Under the pieces are notes generated by a model, which ran no database searches, was not told where the DNA came from, and saw only the letters and a list, made by a program, of their open reading frames with translations. The position numbers and the translations under genes were made by a program. From contig NZ_RAHH01000024.1 of NCBI RefSeq assembly GCF_003602095.1, positions 1 through 64,000 of the forward strand: 64,000 nt of DNA. The letters are read 5' to 3'. The first letter of the stretch is position 1, and each line of letters starts with the position of its first letter. Positions 51,861 through 62,192 of the stretch are shown here, one piece after another. The DNA comes from Rahnella woolbedingensis (lineage in GTDB: Bacteria > Pseudomonadota > Gammaproteobacteria > Enterobacterales > Enterobacteriaceae).

Positions 51861-54800
51861 GTGCGCCTGATCCCCGCCTTGCTGATGAGTTTATTGCTGT
51901 CCCTGCCATTGATGGCGGGTGCAGCGCCGACTGAAGATCAGCTCAAACAGGAACTGAAACAGGCGGAAGCCAACAAAGAAATGGCCAATCAGACACAGGT
52001 GGTTGAGGCGCTGCAAAGCGCGCTCAACTGGCTGAATGAGGCCAGTGTTTCAGCCGGTCGCACCGAGCAGTACCAAAAGGTCATTGATGACTTTCCGAAA
52101 CTGACGCAGGCCCTGCGTCAGGAATTACAAAATCAGCCGGAAAAACCGCCGGCGGTTGATGACAACATTCCCACCGCACAGCTCGAGCAGCAAATTCTGC
52201 AAGTCAGCAGCCAGCAGTTGGAAGAAACTCGTCAGTTACGCCAGGAACAGGACCGCTCACGCGATATCAGTGATTCTCTCAGCCTGATCCCGCAACAGCA
52301 GTCTGAGGCACGCAATGCGCTCGGAGACATTGAGCAGCGGATGCAGGCGGCGACGGCGGCAGCCACGTCGTCCCCTCTCGCACAGGCGCAACTCAGTGCG
52401 CTGCAGGCTGAATCCGCCGCACGCAAAGCCAAAGTTGATGAACTCGAGCTGGCTCAGCTTTCTGCCAATAACCGGCAGGAACTGTCGCGGATGCGCACCG
52501 ATCTCTACAAAAAGCGCGCCGATTATCTGGATCAGCAATTACAGGCCTTACGCAATACGCTGAATAATCAGCGCCAGCGTGAAGCCGAACAGGCACTGGA
52601 AAAAACCGAACTGCTGGCCGAGCAGAGTGGCGAACTGCCGCACTCCATCAGCCAGCAGTTGCAGTCCAACCGCGAGTTGTCGCTGGCACTGAATCAGCAG
52701 GCGCAGCGGATGGATCTGATTTCCTCCCAGCAGCGCCAGGCTGCCGCACAAACCCAGCAGGTGCGTCAGGCGATCAATACCATCCGCGAACAGGCGCAGT
52801 GGCTCGGTGCATCCAATCTTCTGGGAGAAACCCTGCGGGCGCAGGTTTCCCGTCTGCCGGAAATGCCAAAGCCACAACAACTCGACCGCGACATGGGTCA
52901 ACTGCGCGTTCAGCGTCTGCACTATGAAGATTTACTCGATAAGCAGCCGGTTTACCGTCAGGCGCGGCAGGATGATGGCAAACCGCTGACCGCGGCACAG
53001 CAGAAAATTCTTGATGCTCAGCTGCGCACGCAGCGTGATCTGCTCAATTCCCTGCTTTCGGGCTGCGATACCCAAATTCTTGAACTGACCAAACTGAAAG
53101 TGGCCAACAGCCAGCTGGTCGAAGCGCTGAATGACGTACACGAGGCGGCGCACCGCTATCTGTTCTGGGTGGCGGACGTCAGCGCTATCGGCATTTCTTA
53201 TCCGGTACAGGTGGCGCATGACCTGAAACGCCTGGTGTCGCTGGATTCTCTGACCCAGCTTGGCGGCGCTTTCATGATGATGGTCACCAGCAAAGAAACG
53301 CTGCTGCCGCTGTTTGGCGCGCTGATCCTGGTGATTATCAGTATCAGTTCCCGCAGGCACTATTACGCATTTCTGGAACGTGCCAGCAGCCGGGTCGGTA
53401 AAGTCACGCAGGATCATTTCTCGCTGACCATGCGCACCGTGTTCTGGTCGATTCTGGTGGCGATGCCGCTGCCGGTCTTGTGGGCCGCGCTGGGCTTCGG
53501 GCTGCAAAGTGCCTGGCCGTATCCGATAGCGGTAGCGATTGGCGATGGTGTGACCGCCACGCTGCCCATTCTGTGGGCGTTTATGGTCAGCGCCGCGCTG
53601 GCACATCCTCAGGGACTGTTTGTCGCGCACTTCGGCTGGCCGCAGCGCGCTGTTTCACGCGCACTGCGCTATTACGCGCTGTCCATCTGGGTGATGGTGC
53701 CGCTGATTATGGCGCTGATTACTTTCGATAATCTGAATGACCGCGAATTCTCCAATACCCTCGGGCGGTTGTGCTTCGTCATTCTGTGTCTGGTGGTGGC
53801 ACTGGTCACGCACAGCCTGAAACGTGCCGGTATCCCGCTGTATCACGATAAAAAGGGCAACAGCGAAAACGTCATCAACAACACTCTGTGGTGGATGCTG
53901 CTGGGTGCGCCGATTGTGGCTGCGCTGGCCTCGCTGCTGGGTTATCTGGCAACATCGCAGGCGCTGCTGGCGCGTCTGGAAACGTCGGTCGCTATCTGGT
54001 TCGTCCTGCTGGTGATTTATCACATTATCCGCCGCTGGATGCTGATTCAGCGCCGCCGTATCGCTTTTGAGCGCGCCAAACAGCGCCGTGCGGAAATGCT
54101 GAATCAGCGCGCCCGTGGCGAAGAAGATGCAAACCACGTCAGCACCAGTAACGAAGGTACGGTAGAAGTGGAAGAGCCGGTGGTCGATCTGGATGCGATC
54201 TCCGCGCAATCACTGCGCCTCGTTCGTTCGCTGCTGACGTTAATCGCGTTGATCTCGGTGATCTTCCTGTGGTCGGAGATCCATTCAGCCTTCTCATTCC
54301 TGGAGAATATCCACCTGTGGCAGGTTTCTTCCAGCGTGCAGGGCGTCGAGAGCATGCAGCCGATCACGCTGGGATCGGTGTTGATCGCCATACTGGTGCT
54401 GATTATCACCACGCAGCTGGTGCGTAATCTGCCCGCATTGCTGGAACTGGCTTTGCTGCAACATCTGGATCTGACGCCGGGCACCGGTTATGCCGTGCTG
54501 ACCGTGACCAAATACGTGTTGCTGCTGATTGGCGGCCTGACCGGCTTCTCGCTGATCGGCATCGAATGGGCAAAATTACAATGGCTGGTCGCCGCACTCG
54601 GTGTCGGGCTGGGCTTTGGTTTGCAGGAGATCTTCGCTAACTTTATTTCCGGCCTGATCATCTTGTTTGAAAAACCGATCCGTATCGGCGATACCGTGAC
54701 GATCCGTAATCTCACCGGCAGCATCACCAAGATCAACACCCGCGCCACCACGATCGCAGACTGGGACCGCAAAGAGATCATCGTGCCGAACAAGGCCTTT

Positions 54801-55229
54801 ATCACAGAGCAGTTCATCAACTGGTCGCTGTCGGATTCCGTGACCCGTGTGGTGCTGACCGTTCCGGCACCGTCAGAAGCCAACAGCGAAGAAGTGACGG
54901 AAATTCTGCTTAATGCGGCGCACCGCTGCTCGCTGGTGCTGGATGTGCCTGCACCGGAAGCTTATCTGGTCGATTTGCAGCAGGGGATCCAGATTTTCGA
55001 ATTACGTATGCATGCCGCTGAGATGGCGCACCGTATGCCGCTGCGCCATGAAATCCATCAGCTGATCTTGTCCGGATTCCGCGAACACGGCATTACCCTG
55101 CCGTTCCCGCCATTCCAGGTGCGTATGGAAACACTGCATCGTGCGCAAAACGGTAATAACGCGACGTTTACCAACAGCAGCGGCAGTGGACGCAGCGGAA
55201 ACAGCTCGCGCTCACCGGGTGATTTGTAA
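51861..55229 (+). CDS. mscM: Miniconductance mechanosensitive channel MscM
   Basis: MscM (1122 residues; E. coli YjeP 1107) is an MscS-superfamily channel that opens under membrane tension. A signal peptide of about 21 residues ends MAGA, followed by a periplasmic coiled-coil domain to about 480. Roughly eleven membrane segments come next, then the pore-lining helix (LGVGLGFGLQEIFANFISGLIILFE in part) and the cytoplasmic MscS beta domain (RIGDTVTI, VPNKAFI). The start is GTG at 51861. A glycine/serine-rich tail ends the protein. Confidence 0.95.
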   Translation: MRLIPALLMSLLLSLPLMAGAAPTEDQLKQELKQAEANKEMANQTQVVEALQSALNWLNEASVSAGRTEQYQKVIDDFPKLTQALRQELQNQPEKPPAVDDNIPTAQLEQQILQVSSQQLEETRQLRQEQDRSRDISDSLSLIPQQQSEARNALGDIEQRMQAATAAATSSPLAQAQLSALQAESAARKAKVDELELAQLSANNRQELSRMRTDLYKKRADYLDQQLQALRNTLNNQRQREAEQALEKTELLAEQSGELPHSISQQLQSNRELSLALNQQAQRMDLISSQQRQAAAQTQQVRQAINTIREQAQWLGASNLLGETLRAQVSRLPEMPKPQQLDRDMGQLRVQRLHYEDLLDKQPVYRQARQDDGKPLTAAQQKILDAQLRTQRDLLNSLLSGCDTQILELTKLKVANSQLVEALNDVHEAAHRYLFWVADVSAIGISYPVQVAHDLKRLVSLDSLTQLGGAFMMMVTSKETLLPLFGALILVIISISSRRHYYAFLERASSRVGKVTQDHFSLTMRTVFWSILVAMPLPVLWAALGFGLQSAWPYPIAVAIGDGVTATLPILWAFMVSAALAHPQGLFVAHFGWPQRAVSRALRYYALSIWVMVPLIMALITFDNLNDREFSNTLGRLCFVILCLVVALVTHSLKRAGIPLYHDKKGNSENVINNTLWWMLLGAPIVAALASLLGYLATSQALLARLETSVAIWFVLLVIYHIIRRWMLIQRRRIAFERAKQRRAEMLNQRARGEEDANHVSTSNEGTVEVEEPVVDLDAISAQSLRLVRSLLTLIALISVIFLWSEIHSAFSFLENIHLWQVSSSVQGVESMQPITLGSVLIAILVLIITTQLVRNLPALLELALLQHLDLTPGTGYAVLTVTKYVLLLIGGLTGFSLIGIEWAKLQWLVAALGVGLGFGLQEIFANFISGLIILFEKPIRIGDTVTIRNLTGSITKINTRATTIADWDRKEIIVPNKAFITEQFINWSLSDSVTRVVLTVPAPSEANSEEVTEILLNAAHRCSLVLDVPAPEAYLVDLQQGIQIFELRMHAAEMAHRMPLRHEIHQLILSGFREHGITLPFPPFQVRMETLHRAQNGNNATFTNSSGSGRSGNSSRSPGDL

Positions 55230-55260
55230 CGGTCGATTTATAGCCGTAACAGGCACAGCA

Positions 55261-55288
55261 AAAAGGGCAGATTCCTCTGCCCTTTTTT
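55261..55288. terminator. Bidirectional terminator between mscM and the amidohydrolase gene
   Basis: AAAAGGGCAGA (55261-55271) and TCTGCCCTTTT (55276-55286) form an 11-bp perfect stem with T on the + side and T-rich sequence on the minus side. Confidence 0.92.
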
Positions 55289-55312
55289 ACGCCCCGATTT
55301 TACATGCAGGAT

Positions 55313-56671
55313 TTACAGATTGGCTATCAGCGCCGCCGCCGCTTTACGATGCCGGGATATCAGTGATTTGATATCCATGCCGACAATTTCACCGTCAATA
55401 ACCCGCCATTTTCCGCCGACCATCACCCGGTCGGCTTTTTCTGCGCCACACAATAACAGCGCGGCGATGGGATCATGACTGCCGCTAAAGCGTAATTCAT
55501 CGAGTTTAAACAGCGCCAGATCGGCCTGTTTGCCGACAGCAATCTGACCGATATCATCACGTCCGATAAGTTTTGCCGAGCCGCGCGTCGCCCAGCGCAG
55601 CACTCTTTCCGGCGTGACATATTCCGCGCCATATTTCAGACGTTGCAGATACAGCGCCTGCCGCGCTTCATACATCAGATTCGAGGCATCGTTCGAAGCA
55701 GAACCATCAACCCCCAGACCGATCGGCACACCTGCGGTCTCCAGATCGCGTGTCGGACACATGCCGGAAGCCAGCCGCATATTCGATACCGGACAATGGC
55801 AGATACCGGTTCCCGCAGCGCCCAGACGCCGGATTTCGTCGTCATTAAAATGAATGCCGTGCGCCAGCCAAGTCCGGTCACTCAGCCAGCCGACGCTTTC
55901 CAGATAATCGACTGTCCGCAGACCAAACATTTTCAGGCAAAATTGCTCTTCATCCAGCGTTTCCGCCAGATGCGTATGCAGCCGGACATCTTCGCGCTGC
56001 GCCATCTGCGCACTTTCGCGCATAATGTCGGTGGTGACGGAAAACGGTGAGCACGGAGCAAGCGCAATCTGCATCCACGCCCCTTCGCCACGCTGATGAT
56101 ATCGGTCGATCAGGCGCTGGCTGTCGCGCAGAATCACCTCGCCAGACTGCACCGTTTGCTCCGGTGGCAAACCGCCCTGCTCCTCACCGAGACTCATCGA
56201 GCCGCGGGTCAGTAAGGCACGCATGCCGAGTTCCCGAACGACATCCACCTGCACGTCGATGGCCTCTTCCATCCCCTGCGGGAAAAGATAGTGGTGGTCG
56301 GTGGTGGTGGTACAACCGGAAAGCAGCAGTTCAGACATCGCCACACGACTTGCCAGTCCCAGCGCTTCGGGCTGCAAACGCGCCCAGACCGGATACAGTT
56401 TTTTCAGCCACGGGAATAACGGCACGTTGACCACCGGCGCCCAGGCGCGGGTCAGTGTCTGATAGAAATGGTGATGAGTATTGATGAGGCCCGGCAGCAG
56501 AACAGATTCGCAAGCATCAAAAATATGATCCACCGGTTGTGAAGGCTGCTGACCGGCGGTCAGCAATTCCACGATTTTCTGCCCCTGGATAACAATTCCG
56601 CCGCTGGCATCGAGTGCATTAGCGGTAAAAACGGCCAGCGGATTTTTGATCCACGTGCGTTGATCTGACAT
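55313..56671 (-). CDS. 8-oxoguanine deaminase-like amidohydrolase (TRZ/ATZ family)
   Basis: This 452-residue enzyme is a metal-dependent amidohydrolase of the TRZ/ATZ/guanine-deaminase group, best matching by memory the 8-oxoguanine deaminases. Zinc ligands are H66 and H68 (LINTHHHF), with LHTHLAET, AHGIHF, CHCPVSNMRL and GLGVDGSASND downstream. It should hydrolyse an amino group from an oxidised or normal purine; substrate choice cannot be settled by eye. The start at 56671 (MSDQRTWIKNP) follows AAGGA. It lies 92 bases after an NCS2 permease on the same strand, so uptake and deamination are probably paired. The pair is absent from the corresponding E. coli locus. Confidence 0.85.
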   Translation of the reverse strand: MSDQRTWIKNPLAVFTANALDASGGIVIQGQKIVELLTAGQQPSQPVDHIFDACESVLLPGLINTHHHFYQTLTRAWAPVVNVPLFPWLKKLYPVWARLQPEALGLASRVAMSELLLSGCTTTTDHHYLFPQGMEEAIDVQVDVVRELGMRALLTRGSMSLGEEQGGLPPEQTVQSGEVILRDSQRLIDRYHQRGEGAWMQIALAPCSPFSVTTDIMRESAQMAQREDVRLHTHLAETLDEEQFCLKMFGLRTVDYLESVGWLSDRTWLAHGIHFNDDEIRRLGAAGTGICHCPVSNMRLASGMCPTRDLETAGVPIGLGVDGSASNDASNLMYEARQALYLQRLKYGAEYVTPERVLRWATRGSAKLIGRDDIGQIAVGKQADLALFKLDELRFSGSHDPIAALLLCGAEKADRVMVGGKWRVIDGEIVGMDIKSLISRHRKAAAALIANL

Positions 56672-56763
56672 GTCTGACTTCCTTTTTAAGGTCAGTAAAT
56701 TCAAAAAGTGAGTCAGCTCAGTTATGCCCTGTCTGCTGATCCAGGGGCGCAAGGCGCGGGATA

Positions 56764-58131
56764 TCAGTGAACCTTAGCTTCCTTTGCCACAACACTTGTG
56801 CTGCGTTCTTCCGGCATCAGTAAGTTGAGCATGATAGCAATCACGCCACCGCTGGTCACGGCATGACCGAAGATATTGCCGACGATTGGCGGGAACTGGC
56901 TGAGCACATCCGGCACGGCTTCAATGCCCAGACCGATGCCAAAGGCGATAGCGATAATCAGCATTTCGCGACGTCCGACCGGTGACTGAGTCATGATACG
57001 GATGCCCGCCGCGACGACGCTGCCAAACATCACCAGGGTTGCGCCGCCCAGAACGGGTGCCGGGATTTGTTGCAGAATTTCGCCGATAAACGGGAACAAG
57101 CCCAGCACCAATAACACGCCGCCGATATACATACCGACATAGCGGCTGGCGACGCCGGTCATCTGGATCACCCCGTTGTTTTGCGCAAAGGTGGTGTTCG
57201 GGAACGACGAAAATGCAGCGGCGATCAGACAGCTGATACCGTCGGCCAGAATGCCGCCCTTCAGACGTTTACGGAAGCTTTCCCCTTCAATCGGCTGCTG
57301 CGATAACATGCAGTTGGCAGTCAGATCGCCCACGGCTTCCAGAATGCTGATAAAGGACACCAGCGCGATCGGCACGAAAATAATCCAGTCGAATTTGAAA
57401 CCGAAGCGGAACAACTGCGGCAAAGCGAACCAGTCGCCCTGCAACGGTTTCGCGCTGAGATGCCCGGTCAGCGCCGCGGCGATACAGCCCACAACAATCC
57501 CCAGAACGATAGATGAAAGACGCAGCCAGCGCACGTTGATACGGTTGCAGGCGACAATCACCAGCAACGTCAGCGCGCCCAGCCCGAGATTGGCAGGTGC
57601 GCCAAAGTTCGCCGCGCCATGACCGCCCGCCCAGTCGGTGATGCTGACTTTAATCAGACTGATGCCAATCAGCGCGATCACGGTTCCGCTCACCAGCGGT
57701 GTGAAGACCTGGCGCATCTGGCCGATAAACCGGCTGACCAGCAGCGGAATAAATGCGGCAACAAAGTTCACCCCGAAAATCATCGCCATGATGTCTTCCG
57801 GCGAACCGCCGCGCCCTTTCACCATCATGCCGCCGGAGAGGATCACCCCCAGAAACGCAAAGCTGGTGCCCTGCAGACAAATCATCCCTGCGCCCACCGA
57901 CATAAACCGGCGCGCCTGAATAAATGTGCCGATGCCGGACGCCAGCAAAGACATGCTGATGAGATACGGCAGATAGGCATTGAGCCCGAGCATTGAGCCG
58001 ATAATCAGCGGCGGCGTGATAATACCCACTACGCTTGCCAGTACATGCTGGATGGCGGTGAAAAATGCCGGTGCCGGTGCAATACGCTCTTCCAGTCCAT
58101 AAAGAAGTTCTTTGTCGTTGGATTCTGACAT
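56764..58131 (-). CDS. NCS2-family nucleobase:cation symporter
   Basis: This 455-residue permease (uracil/xanthine NAT family) has about 12-14 hydrophobic segments. The conserved QH pair is in the first segment (AIQHVLAS). The family signature QNNGVIQMTG and the acidic EAVGDLTANCMLS segment of TM8 are present. It resembles purine (xanthine/uric acid) rather than uracil transporters, consistent with the following purine amidohydrolase, but this is inferred. Its start is preceded by a weak ribosome site and a hairpin-rich leader. Confidence 0.88.
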   Translation of the reverse strand: MSESNDKELLYGLEERIAPAPAFFTAIQHVLASVVGIITPPLIIGSMLGLNAYLPYLISMSLLASGIGTFIQARRFMSVGAGMICLQGTSFAFLGVILSGGMMVKGRGGSPEDIMAMIFGVNFVAAFIPLLVSRFIGQMRQVFTPLVSGTVIALIGISLIKVSITDWAGGHGAANFGAPANLGLGALTLLVIVACNRINVRWLRLSSIVLGIVVGCIAAALTGHLSAKPLQGDWFALPQLFRFGFKFDWIIFVPIALVSFISILEAVGDLTANCMLSQQPIEGESFRKRLKGGILADGISCLIAAAFSSFPNTTFAQNNGVIQMTGVASRYVGMYIGGVLLVLGLFPFIGEILQQIPAPVLGGATLVMFGSVVAAGIRIMTQSPVGRREMLIIAIAFGIGLGIEAVPDVLSQFPPIVGNIFGHAVTSGGVIAIMLNLLMPEERSTSVVAKEAKVH

Positions 58132-58141
58132 ATCGGTAATT

Positions 58142-58274
58142 CCGGATGATGAGTGATGATCCGGTAATGCATAAATCAGGCCAGCAGCAGAAAAATTTTA
58201 GTTAAAGCAGGGAGAATGCCCTGACAGCGCGGTCCGGCATGAAGAACCCGACACTGAAACTTTAAAATCAGTGT
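58142..58274 (-). promoter_or_regulatory. Hairpin-rich leader of the NCS2 permease gene
   Basis: Three short perfect inverted repeats lie in the 265-base space before the permease: ACACTGA/TCAGTGT (58251-58274), CAGGG/CCCTG (58208-58223) and CCGGAT/ATCCGG (58142-58164). The last reaches to 11 bases before the start codon and covers the Shine-Dalgarno region. No purine riboswitch core was recognised. Translational control is possible but unproven. Confidence 0.35.
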
Positions 58275-58353
58275 TGCGCCATTTGGGTACTTTTGTTTCA
58301 TGAAATGCGCGATTTTAGCATGATCGCACAATGACGGGGCAAAACGGGAGGAG

Positions 58354-58381
58354 AAAAAGTCCTGACCGGGAGATCAGGACT
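58354..58381 (-). terminator. epmA terminator
   Basis: On the minus strand AGTCCTGA (58381-58374) and TCAGGACT (58365-58358) form an 8-bp stem followed by TTTTC. It lies 16 bases after the epmA stop. Confidence 0.85.
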
Positions 58382-58396
58382 GTGCAGAGAAGCGTA

Positions 58397-59374
58397 TCAG
58401 GCGCGCATGACCGGGAAGGCCAGCACATCACTCAGGCTGGCGGCACCCAGCGCAATCATAATCAGGCGGTCAACGCCCAGCGCTACACCGGAACACTCCG
58501 GCATACCGTGTTCTAACGCATCCAGCAGATTGTTATCGATAGGATGCTGCGGCAGGCCACGCGCCGCACGTTTGCGATTATCCTGCTCGAAACGCTGACG
58601 CTGTTCACGGCCATCAGTCAGCTCACGGAAACCATTCGCCAGCTCGATGCCTTTGTAATACACCTCGAAACGCTCGGCGACGCGGTGATCTTCGGTGCTG
58701 ATTTCTGCCAGAGACGCCTGGCTCGCCGGGAAGTGATACACAAACGTCGGCTTGTCGCGCCCGATATGTGGCTCAACGCCCATGGTAAACAGCAACTGCA
58801 GCAACGTATCGCGATCTTCTTCTGTATCGGCAATGTTGGATAAATCCAGTTTCGCCGCCGCTTCGCGCAGCTCAGTTTTATCAGCAGATAACGGGTCAAC
58901 ATTCAGATGACGGGTAAACGCCTGCTGATAAGAAAGGGTTTCGGCAGTATCGCAGTCGAGAACCTGCTGGAGTAAATCATCCACTTCATTCATCAGGCGG
59001 TACATGTCATAACGCGGACGATACCATTCGAGCATGGTGAATTCAGGATTGTGATGACGGCCCGCTTCCTCATTACGGAAACTGCGCCCCATCTGATAAA
59101 TCGGTCCGCTGCCCGCAGCCAGCAGACGTTTCATGTGATATTCCGGGCTGGTCATCAGATACAACGTCATGCCATCTGCCGCACCCGGCCCGACAAAACG
59201 TGTCTCGAACGGCACCAGATGAATGTCGGTCACCGTGGCCTGGCTCATTGCCGGAGTTTCAACTTCCAGTACGCCGCGATCGGCAAAGAAACGTCGAATC
59301 TCAGCGAGGATAGCCGCACGCTTCAACAAATTGGCGACGGGAGCACTGGGTTGCCAGCTTGCTGTTTCGCTCAT
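58397..59374 (-). CDS. epmA: EF-P beta-lysine ligase EpmA
   Basis: EpmA (325 residues, the E. coli length) is a truncated lysyl-tRNA-synthetase paralogue that attaches beta-lysine to elongation factor P. It consists only of the class II catalytic core. Motif 2 is [19 protein letters not shown] and motif 3 is in [13 protein letters not shown]. No anticodon-binding domain is present, as in the family. It diverges from frdA, the E. coli order. efp itself should lie just beyond the right edge, past the entericidin genes. Confidence 0.96.
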   Translation of the reverse strand: MSETASWQPSAPVANLLKRAAILAEIRRFFADRGVLEVETPAMSQATVTDIHLVPFETRFVGPGAADGMTLYLMTSPEYHMKRLLAAGSGPIYQMGRSFRNEEAGRHHNPEFTMLEWYRPRYDMYRLMNEVDDLLQQVLDCDTAETLSYQQAFTRHLNVDPLSADKTELREAAAKLDLSNIADTEEDRDTLLQLLFTMGVEPHIGRDKPTFVYHFPASQASLAEISTEDHRVAERFEVYYKGIELANGFRELTDGREQRQRFEQDNRKRAARGLPQHPIDNNLLDALEHGMPECSGVALGVDRLIMIALGAASLSDVLAFPVMRA

Positions 59375-59477
59375 GGTGATTTACTCCGAATTCAGAAAAG
59401 TCATGCAGTCTACCTGCATCCCCGCAGGCAAACAAATATCTCATTTTGCGTTGCGTACAGCAGAGAAAGTCCAAATG

Positions 59478-59519
59478 CGCGTCCACATCAAATTACCACT
59501 ACTCCCTATTAGGTATAAT
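59478..59519 (+). promoter_or_regulatory. frdABCD promoter with an FNR half site
   Basis: A perfect -10 TATAAT (59514-59519) puts the start near 59526. The 14-base window 59478-59491 contains a perfect right FNR half (ATCAA) and a poor left half. Its centre falls at -41.5, the class II activating position. FNR activation of frd is established in E. coli. Confidence 0.65.
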
Positions 59520-59584
59520 ATCCTTACAAAAAATAAGAATACTAGCCTCTGGGACAGCGCCTGTATGTCATCAGGGTTTACTAA

Positions 59585-59625
59585 CTCTTCGATTATGAAG
59601 AGCTTTTCGCGGGTGTTTCAAACCC
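59585..59625 (+). promoter_or_regulatory. Two hairpins in the frdA leader
   Basis: CTCTTC-GATTAT-GAAGAG followed by CTTTTC (59585-59608), and CGGGT-GTTTCAA-ACCCG (59609-59625), lie in tandem in the ~130-base leader. The first resembles a weak attenuator. Regulatory role unknown. Confidence 0.35.
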
Positions 59626-59654
59626 GATCTCATTGATGATAGTGGAGGAATGCA

Positions 59655-61454
59655 GTGCAAACCTTTAACGCCGACATTGCAATTATAGGTGCAGGTGGGG
59701 CGGGTTTACGCGCAGCAATAGCCGCAGCGGAAGCCAATCCCAACCTGAATATCGCGTTGATTTCGAAAGTGTACCCTATGCGCAGCCACACCGTGGCGGC
59801 CGAAGGCGGTTCTGCCGCGGTGACGCAAGATCACGACAGCTTTGATTTTCACTTCCAGGATACCGTTTCCGGAGGCGACTGGCTGTGTGAGCAGGACGTT
59901 GTAGACCACTTCGTTCATCAATGCCCGACCGAAATGGCCCAGCTTGAACTGTGGGGATGTCCGTGGAGCCGCAAGGATGATGGTTCAGTCAACGTCCGCC
60001 GCTTTGGCGGAATGAAGATCGAACGCACGTGGTTTGCCGCAGATAAAACCGGCTTCCACATGCTGCACACCCTGTTCCAGACCTCGCTGAAATACCCCCA
60101 AATCAAACGCTTCGACGAGCATTTCGTCCTCGACATTCTGGTCGATGAAGGCCAGGTGCGCGGCGTCGTCGCCATCAATATGATGGAAGGCACGCGCGTA
60201 CAAATTCGTGCCAACGCGGTGGTCATGGCCACCGGCGGCGCAGGCCGCGTTTACCGCTACAACACCAACGGCGGTATCGTCACCGGCGACGGAATGGGCA
60301 TGGCATTCCGCCACGGCATTCCGTTGCGTGACATGGAGTTTGTGCAATATCACCCGACCGGCCTGCCGGGTTCCGGCATTCTGATGACAGAGGGCTGCCG
60401 TGGTGAAGGCGGTATTCTGGTCAATAAAGACGGTTACCGTTATTTGCAGGATTACGGCATGGGGCCGGAAACCCCGCTGGGCGAACCGAAAAACAAATAC
60501 ATGGAACTGGGTCCGCGCGACAAAGTTTCTCAGGCGTTCTGGCACGAATGGCGCGCTGGCCGCACTATCTCAACGCCGCGTGGCGATGTGGTGTATCTGG
60601 ATTTACGTCATCTGGGCGAGAAAAAACTGCGCGAGCGTCTGCCGTTTATCTGCGAGCTGGCGAAAGCGTACGTCGGCGTCGATCCGATTACCGATCCGAT
60701 CCCGGTGCGCCCTACCGCGCACTACACTATGGGCGGCATCGAAACCGATGCGCAGTGTGAAACCCGCATCAAAGGGCTGTTTGCCGTCGGCGAATGTTCC
60801 TCAGTCGGCCTGCACGGTGCTAACCGTCTCGGCTCCAACTCGCTGGCAGAACTGGTGGTGTTTGGCCGCATGGCTGGCGAAAAAGCGGCTGAGCGTGCTG
60901 CTGAAGCTAAAGACACCGGCAACAGCGCGGCACTCGACGCACAGGTTCGCGATATCGAAAACCGCGTCGCGGCACTGATGGCGCAGGAAGGCGATGAAAG
61001 CTGGGCCGCCATCCGCGATGAAATGGGTCTGGCGATGGAAGAAGGCTGCGGGATTTACCGCACTACGGAGCTGATGCAGAAAACTATCGATAAGCTGGCT
61101 GAACTGAAAGAACGTTTCAAACGGGTGAAAATTCAGGATACTTCCAGCGTTTTCAACACTGATCTGCTGTACACCATCGAGTTGGGTCATGGTCTGGAAG
61201 TAGCCGAATGCATGGCGCACTCCGCGATCAATCGTCGTGAATCCCGCGGTGCTCATCAGCGTCTTGATGAAGGCTGCACCGAGCGCGATGACGTGAATTT
61301 CCTCAAGCATACCCTGGCCTTTTATCAGCCAGATTCCGCCCCACGTCTGGAATATGGCGACGTGAAAATTACCACGCTGCCACCGGCAAAACGCGTGTAT
61401 GGCGGGGAATCTGAGACTCACGATAAAAAAGATAAGGAGCAATCACGTGGCTAA
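59655..61454 (+). CDS. frdA: Fumarate reductase flavoprotein subunit
   Basis: FrdA (599 residues; E. coli 602) reduces fumarate to succinate on the cytoplasmic face of the membrane during anaerobic respiration. The FAD motif GAGGAGLRA is at 12-20 and the covalent flavin histidine is H45 in [11 protein letters not shown]. Substrate residues are in [20 protein letters not shown] and [11 protein letters not shown]. The start is GTG at 59655 with GGAGG upstream. It overlaps frdB by 8 bases. Confidence 0.97.
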   Translation: MQTFNADIAIIGAGGAGLRAAIAAAEANPNLNIALISKVYPMRSHTVAAEGGSAAVTQDHDSFDFHFQDTVSGGDWLCEQDVVDHFVHQCPTEMAQLELWGCPWSRKDDGSVNVRRFGGMKIERTWFAADKTGFHMLHTLFQTSLKYPQIKRFDEHFVLDILVDEGQVRGVVAINMMEGTRVQIRANAVVMATGGAGRVYRYNTNGGIVTGDGMGMAFRHGIPLRDMEFVQYHPTGLPGSGILMTEGCRGEGGILVNKDGYRYLQDYGMGPETPLGEPKNKYMELGPRDKVSQAFWHEWRAGRTISTPRGDVVYLDLRHLGEKKLRERLPFICELAKAYVGVDPITDPIPVRPTAHYTMGGIETDAQCETRIKGLFAVGECSSVGLHGANRLGSNSLAELVVFGRMAGEKAAERAAEAKDTGNSAALDAQVRDIENRVAALMAQEGDESWAAIRDEMGLAMEEGCGIYRTTELMQKTIDKLAELKERFKRVKIQDTSSVFNTDLLYTIELGHGLEVAECMAHSAINRRESRGAHQRLDEGCTERDDVNFLKHTLAFYQPDSAPRLEYGDVKITTLPPAKRVYGGESETHDKKDKEQSRG

Positions 61455-62181
61455 AATGCGCAGCCTGAAGGTTGAAATCATGCGCTATAACCCGGAAACG
61501 GACAGCGCGCCGCATCCGGTGGTGTATGACGTGCCTTTCGATGAAACAACGTCCCTGCTCGATGCTCTGGGCTACATCAAAGACCATCTGGCCGCCGACC
61601 TTTCCTATCGCTGGTCGTGCCGTATGGCGATTTGCGGCTCATGCGGCATGATGGTGAACCGTGTGCCGAAGCTGGCCTGCAAAACCTTCCTGCGTGAATA
61701 TCCGGACGGTATGCAGATAGAGGCGCTGGGTAATTTCCCGGTCGAGCGCGATTTGGTGGTTGATATGACCCACTTTATCGAAAGCCTGGAAGCCATCAAA
61801 CCCTACATCATCGGCAATACCCGTACCGTCGGTGAAGGTCCGGGTAAACAAACCCCGGCGCAAATGGAGAAGTACCATCAGTTCTCCGGCTGCATCAACT
61901 GCGGTTTATGTTACGCCGCCTGCCCGCAGTTTGGTCTGAATCCACAATTCATTGGTCCGGCGGCTATCACGCTGGCGCACCGCTACAACCTCGATAACCG
62001 CGACCACGGCAGGGCGCAACGTATGCCGCAGTTAAACGGTCAGAACGGGGTCTGGAGCTGTACGTTTGTCGGTTATTGCTCCGAAGTCTGTCCGAAGCAC
62101 GTTGACCCTGCCGCAGCCATTCAGCAAGGCAAAGTCGAAAGCTCCAAAGACTTCATGATAGCGAGGCTGAGACCGCAATGA
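61447..62181 (+). CDS. frdB: Fumarate reductase iron-sulfur subunit
   Basis: FrdB (244 residues, the E. coli length) passes electrons from menaquinol through three clusters. The [2Fe-2S] site is in [14 protein letters not shown] plus a downstream LAC. The [4Fe-4S] and [3Fe-4S] sites use [12 protein letters not shown] and [12 protein letters not shown]. The start is GTG at 61447 with AAGGAG upstream, inside the end of frdA. The longer frame at 61399 lies within frdA coding sequence. Confidence 0.96.
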   Translation: MAKMRSLKVEIMRYNPETDSAPHPVVYDVPFDETTSLLDALGYIKDHLAADLSYRWSCRMAICGSCGMMVNRVPKLACKTFLREYPDGMQIEALGNFPVERDLVVDMTHFIESLEAIKPYIIGNTRTVGEGPGKQTPAQMEKYHQFSGCINCGLCYAACPQFGLNPQFIGPAAITLAHRYNLDNRDHGRAQRMPQLNGQNGVWSCTFVGYCSEVCPKHVDPAAAIQQGKVESSKDFMIARLRPQ

Positions 62182-62192
62182 GGGAGGAAAAT

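Noticed and set aside
51130-51909. 259-codon open frame antisense to psd
   Set aside because: Shadow frame rich in cysteine, glycine and arginine repeats that mirror the psd tail.
58132-58330. Purine riboswitch before the NCS2 permease
   Set aside because: The hairpins are short and the conserved three-way junction of purine aptamers was not found on either strand.
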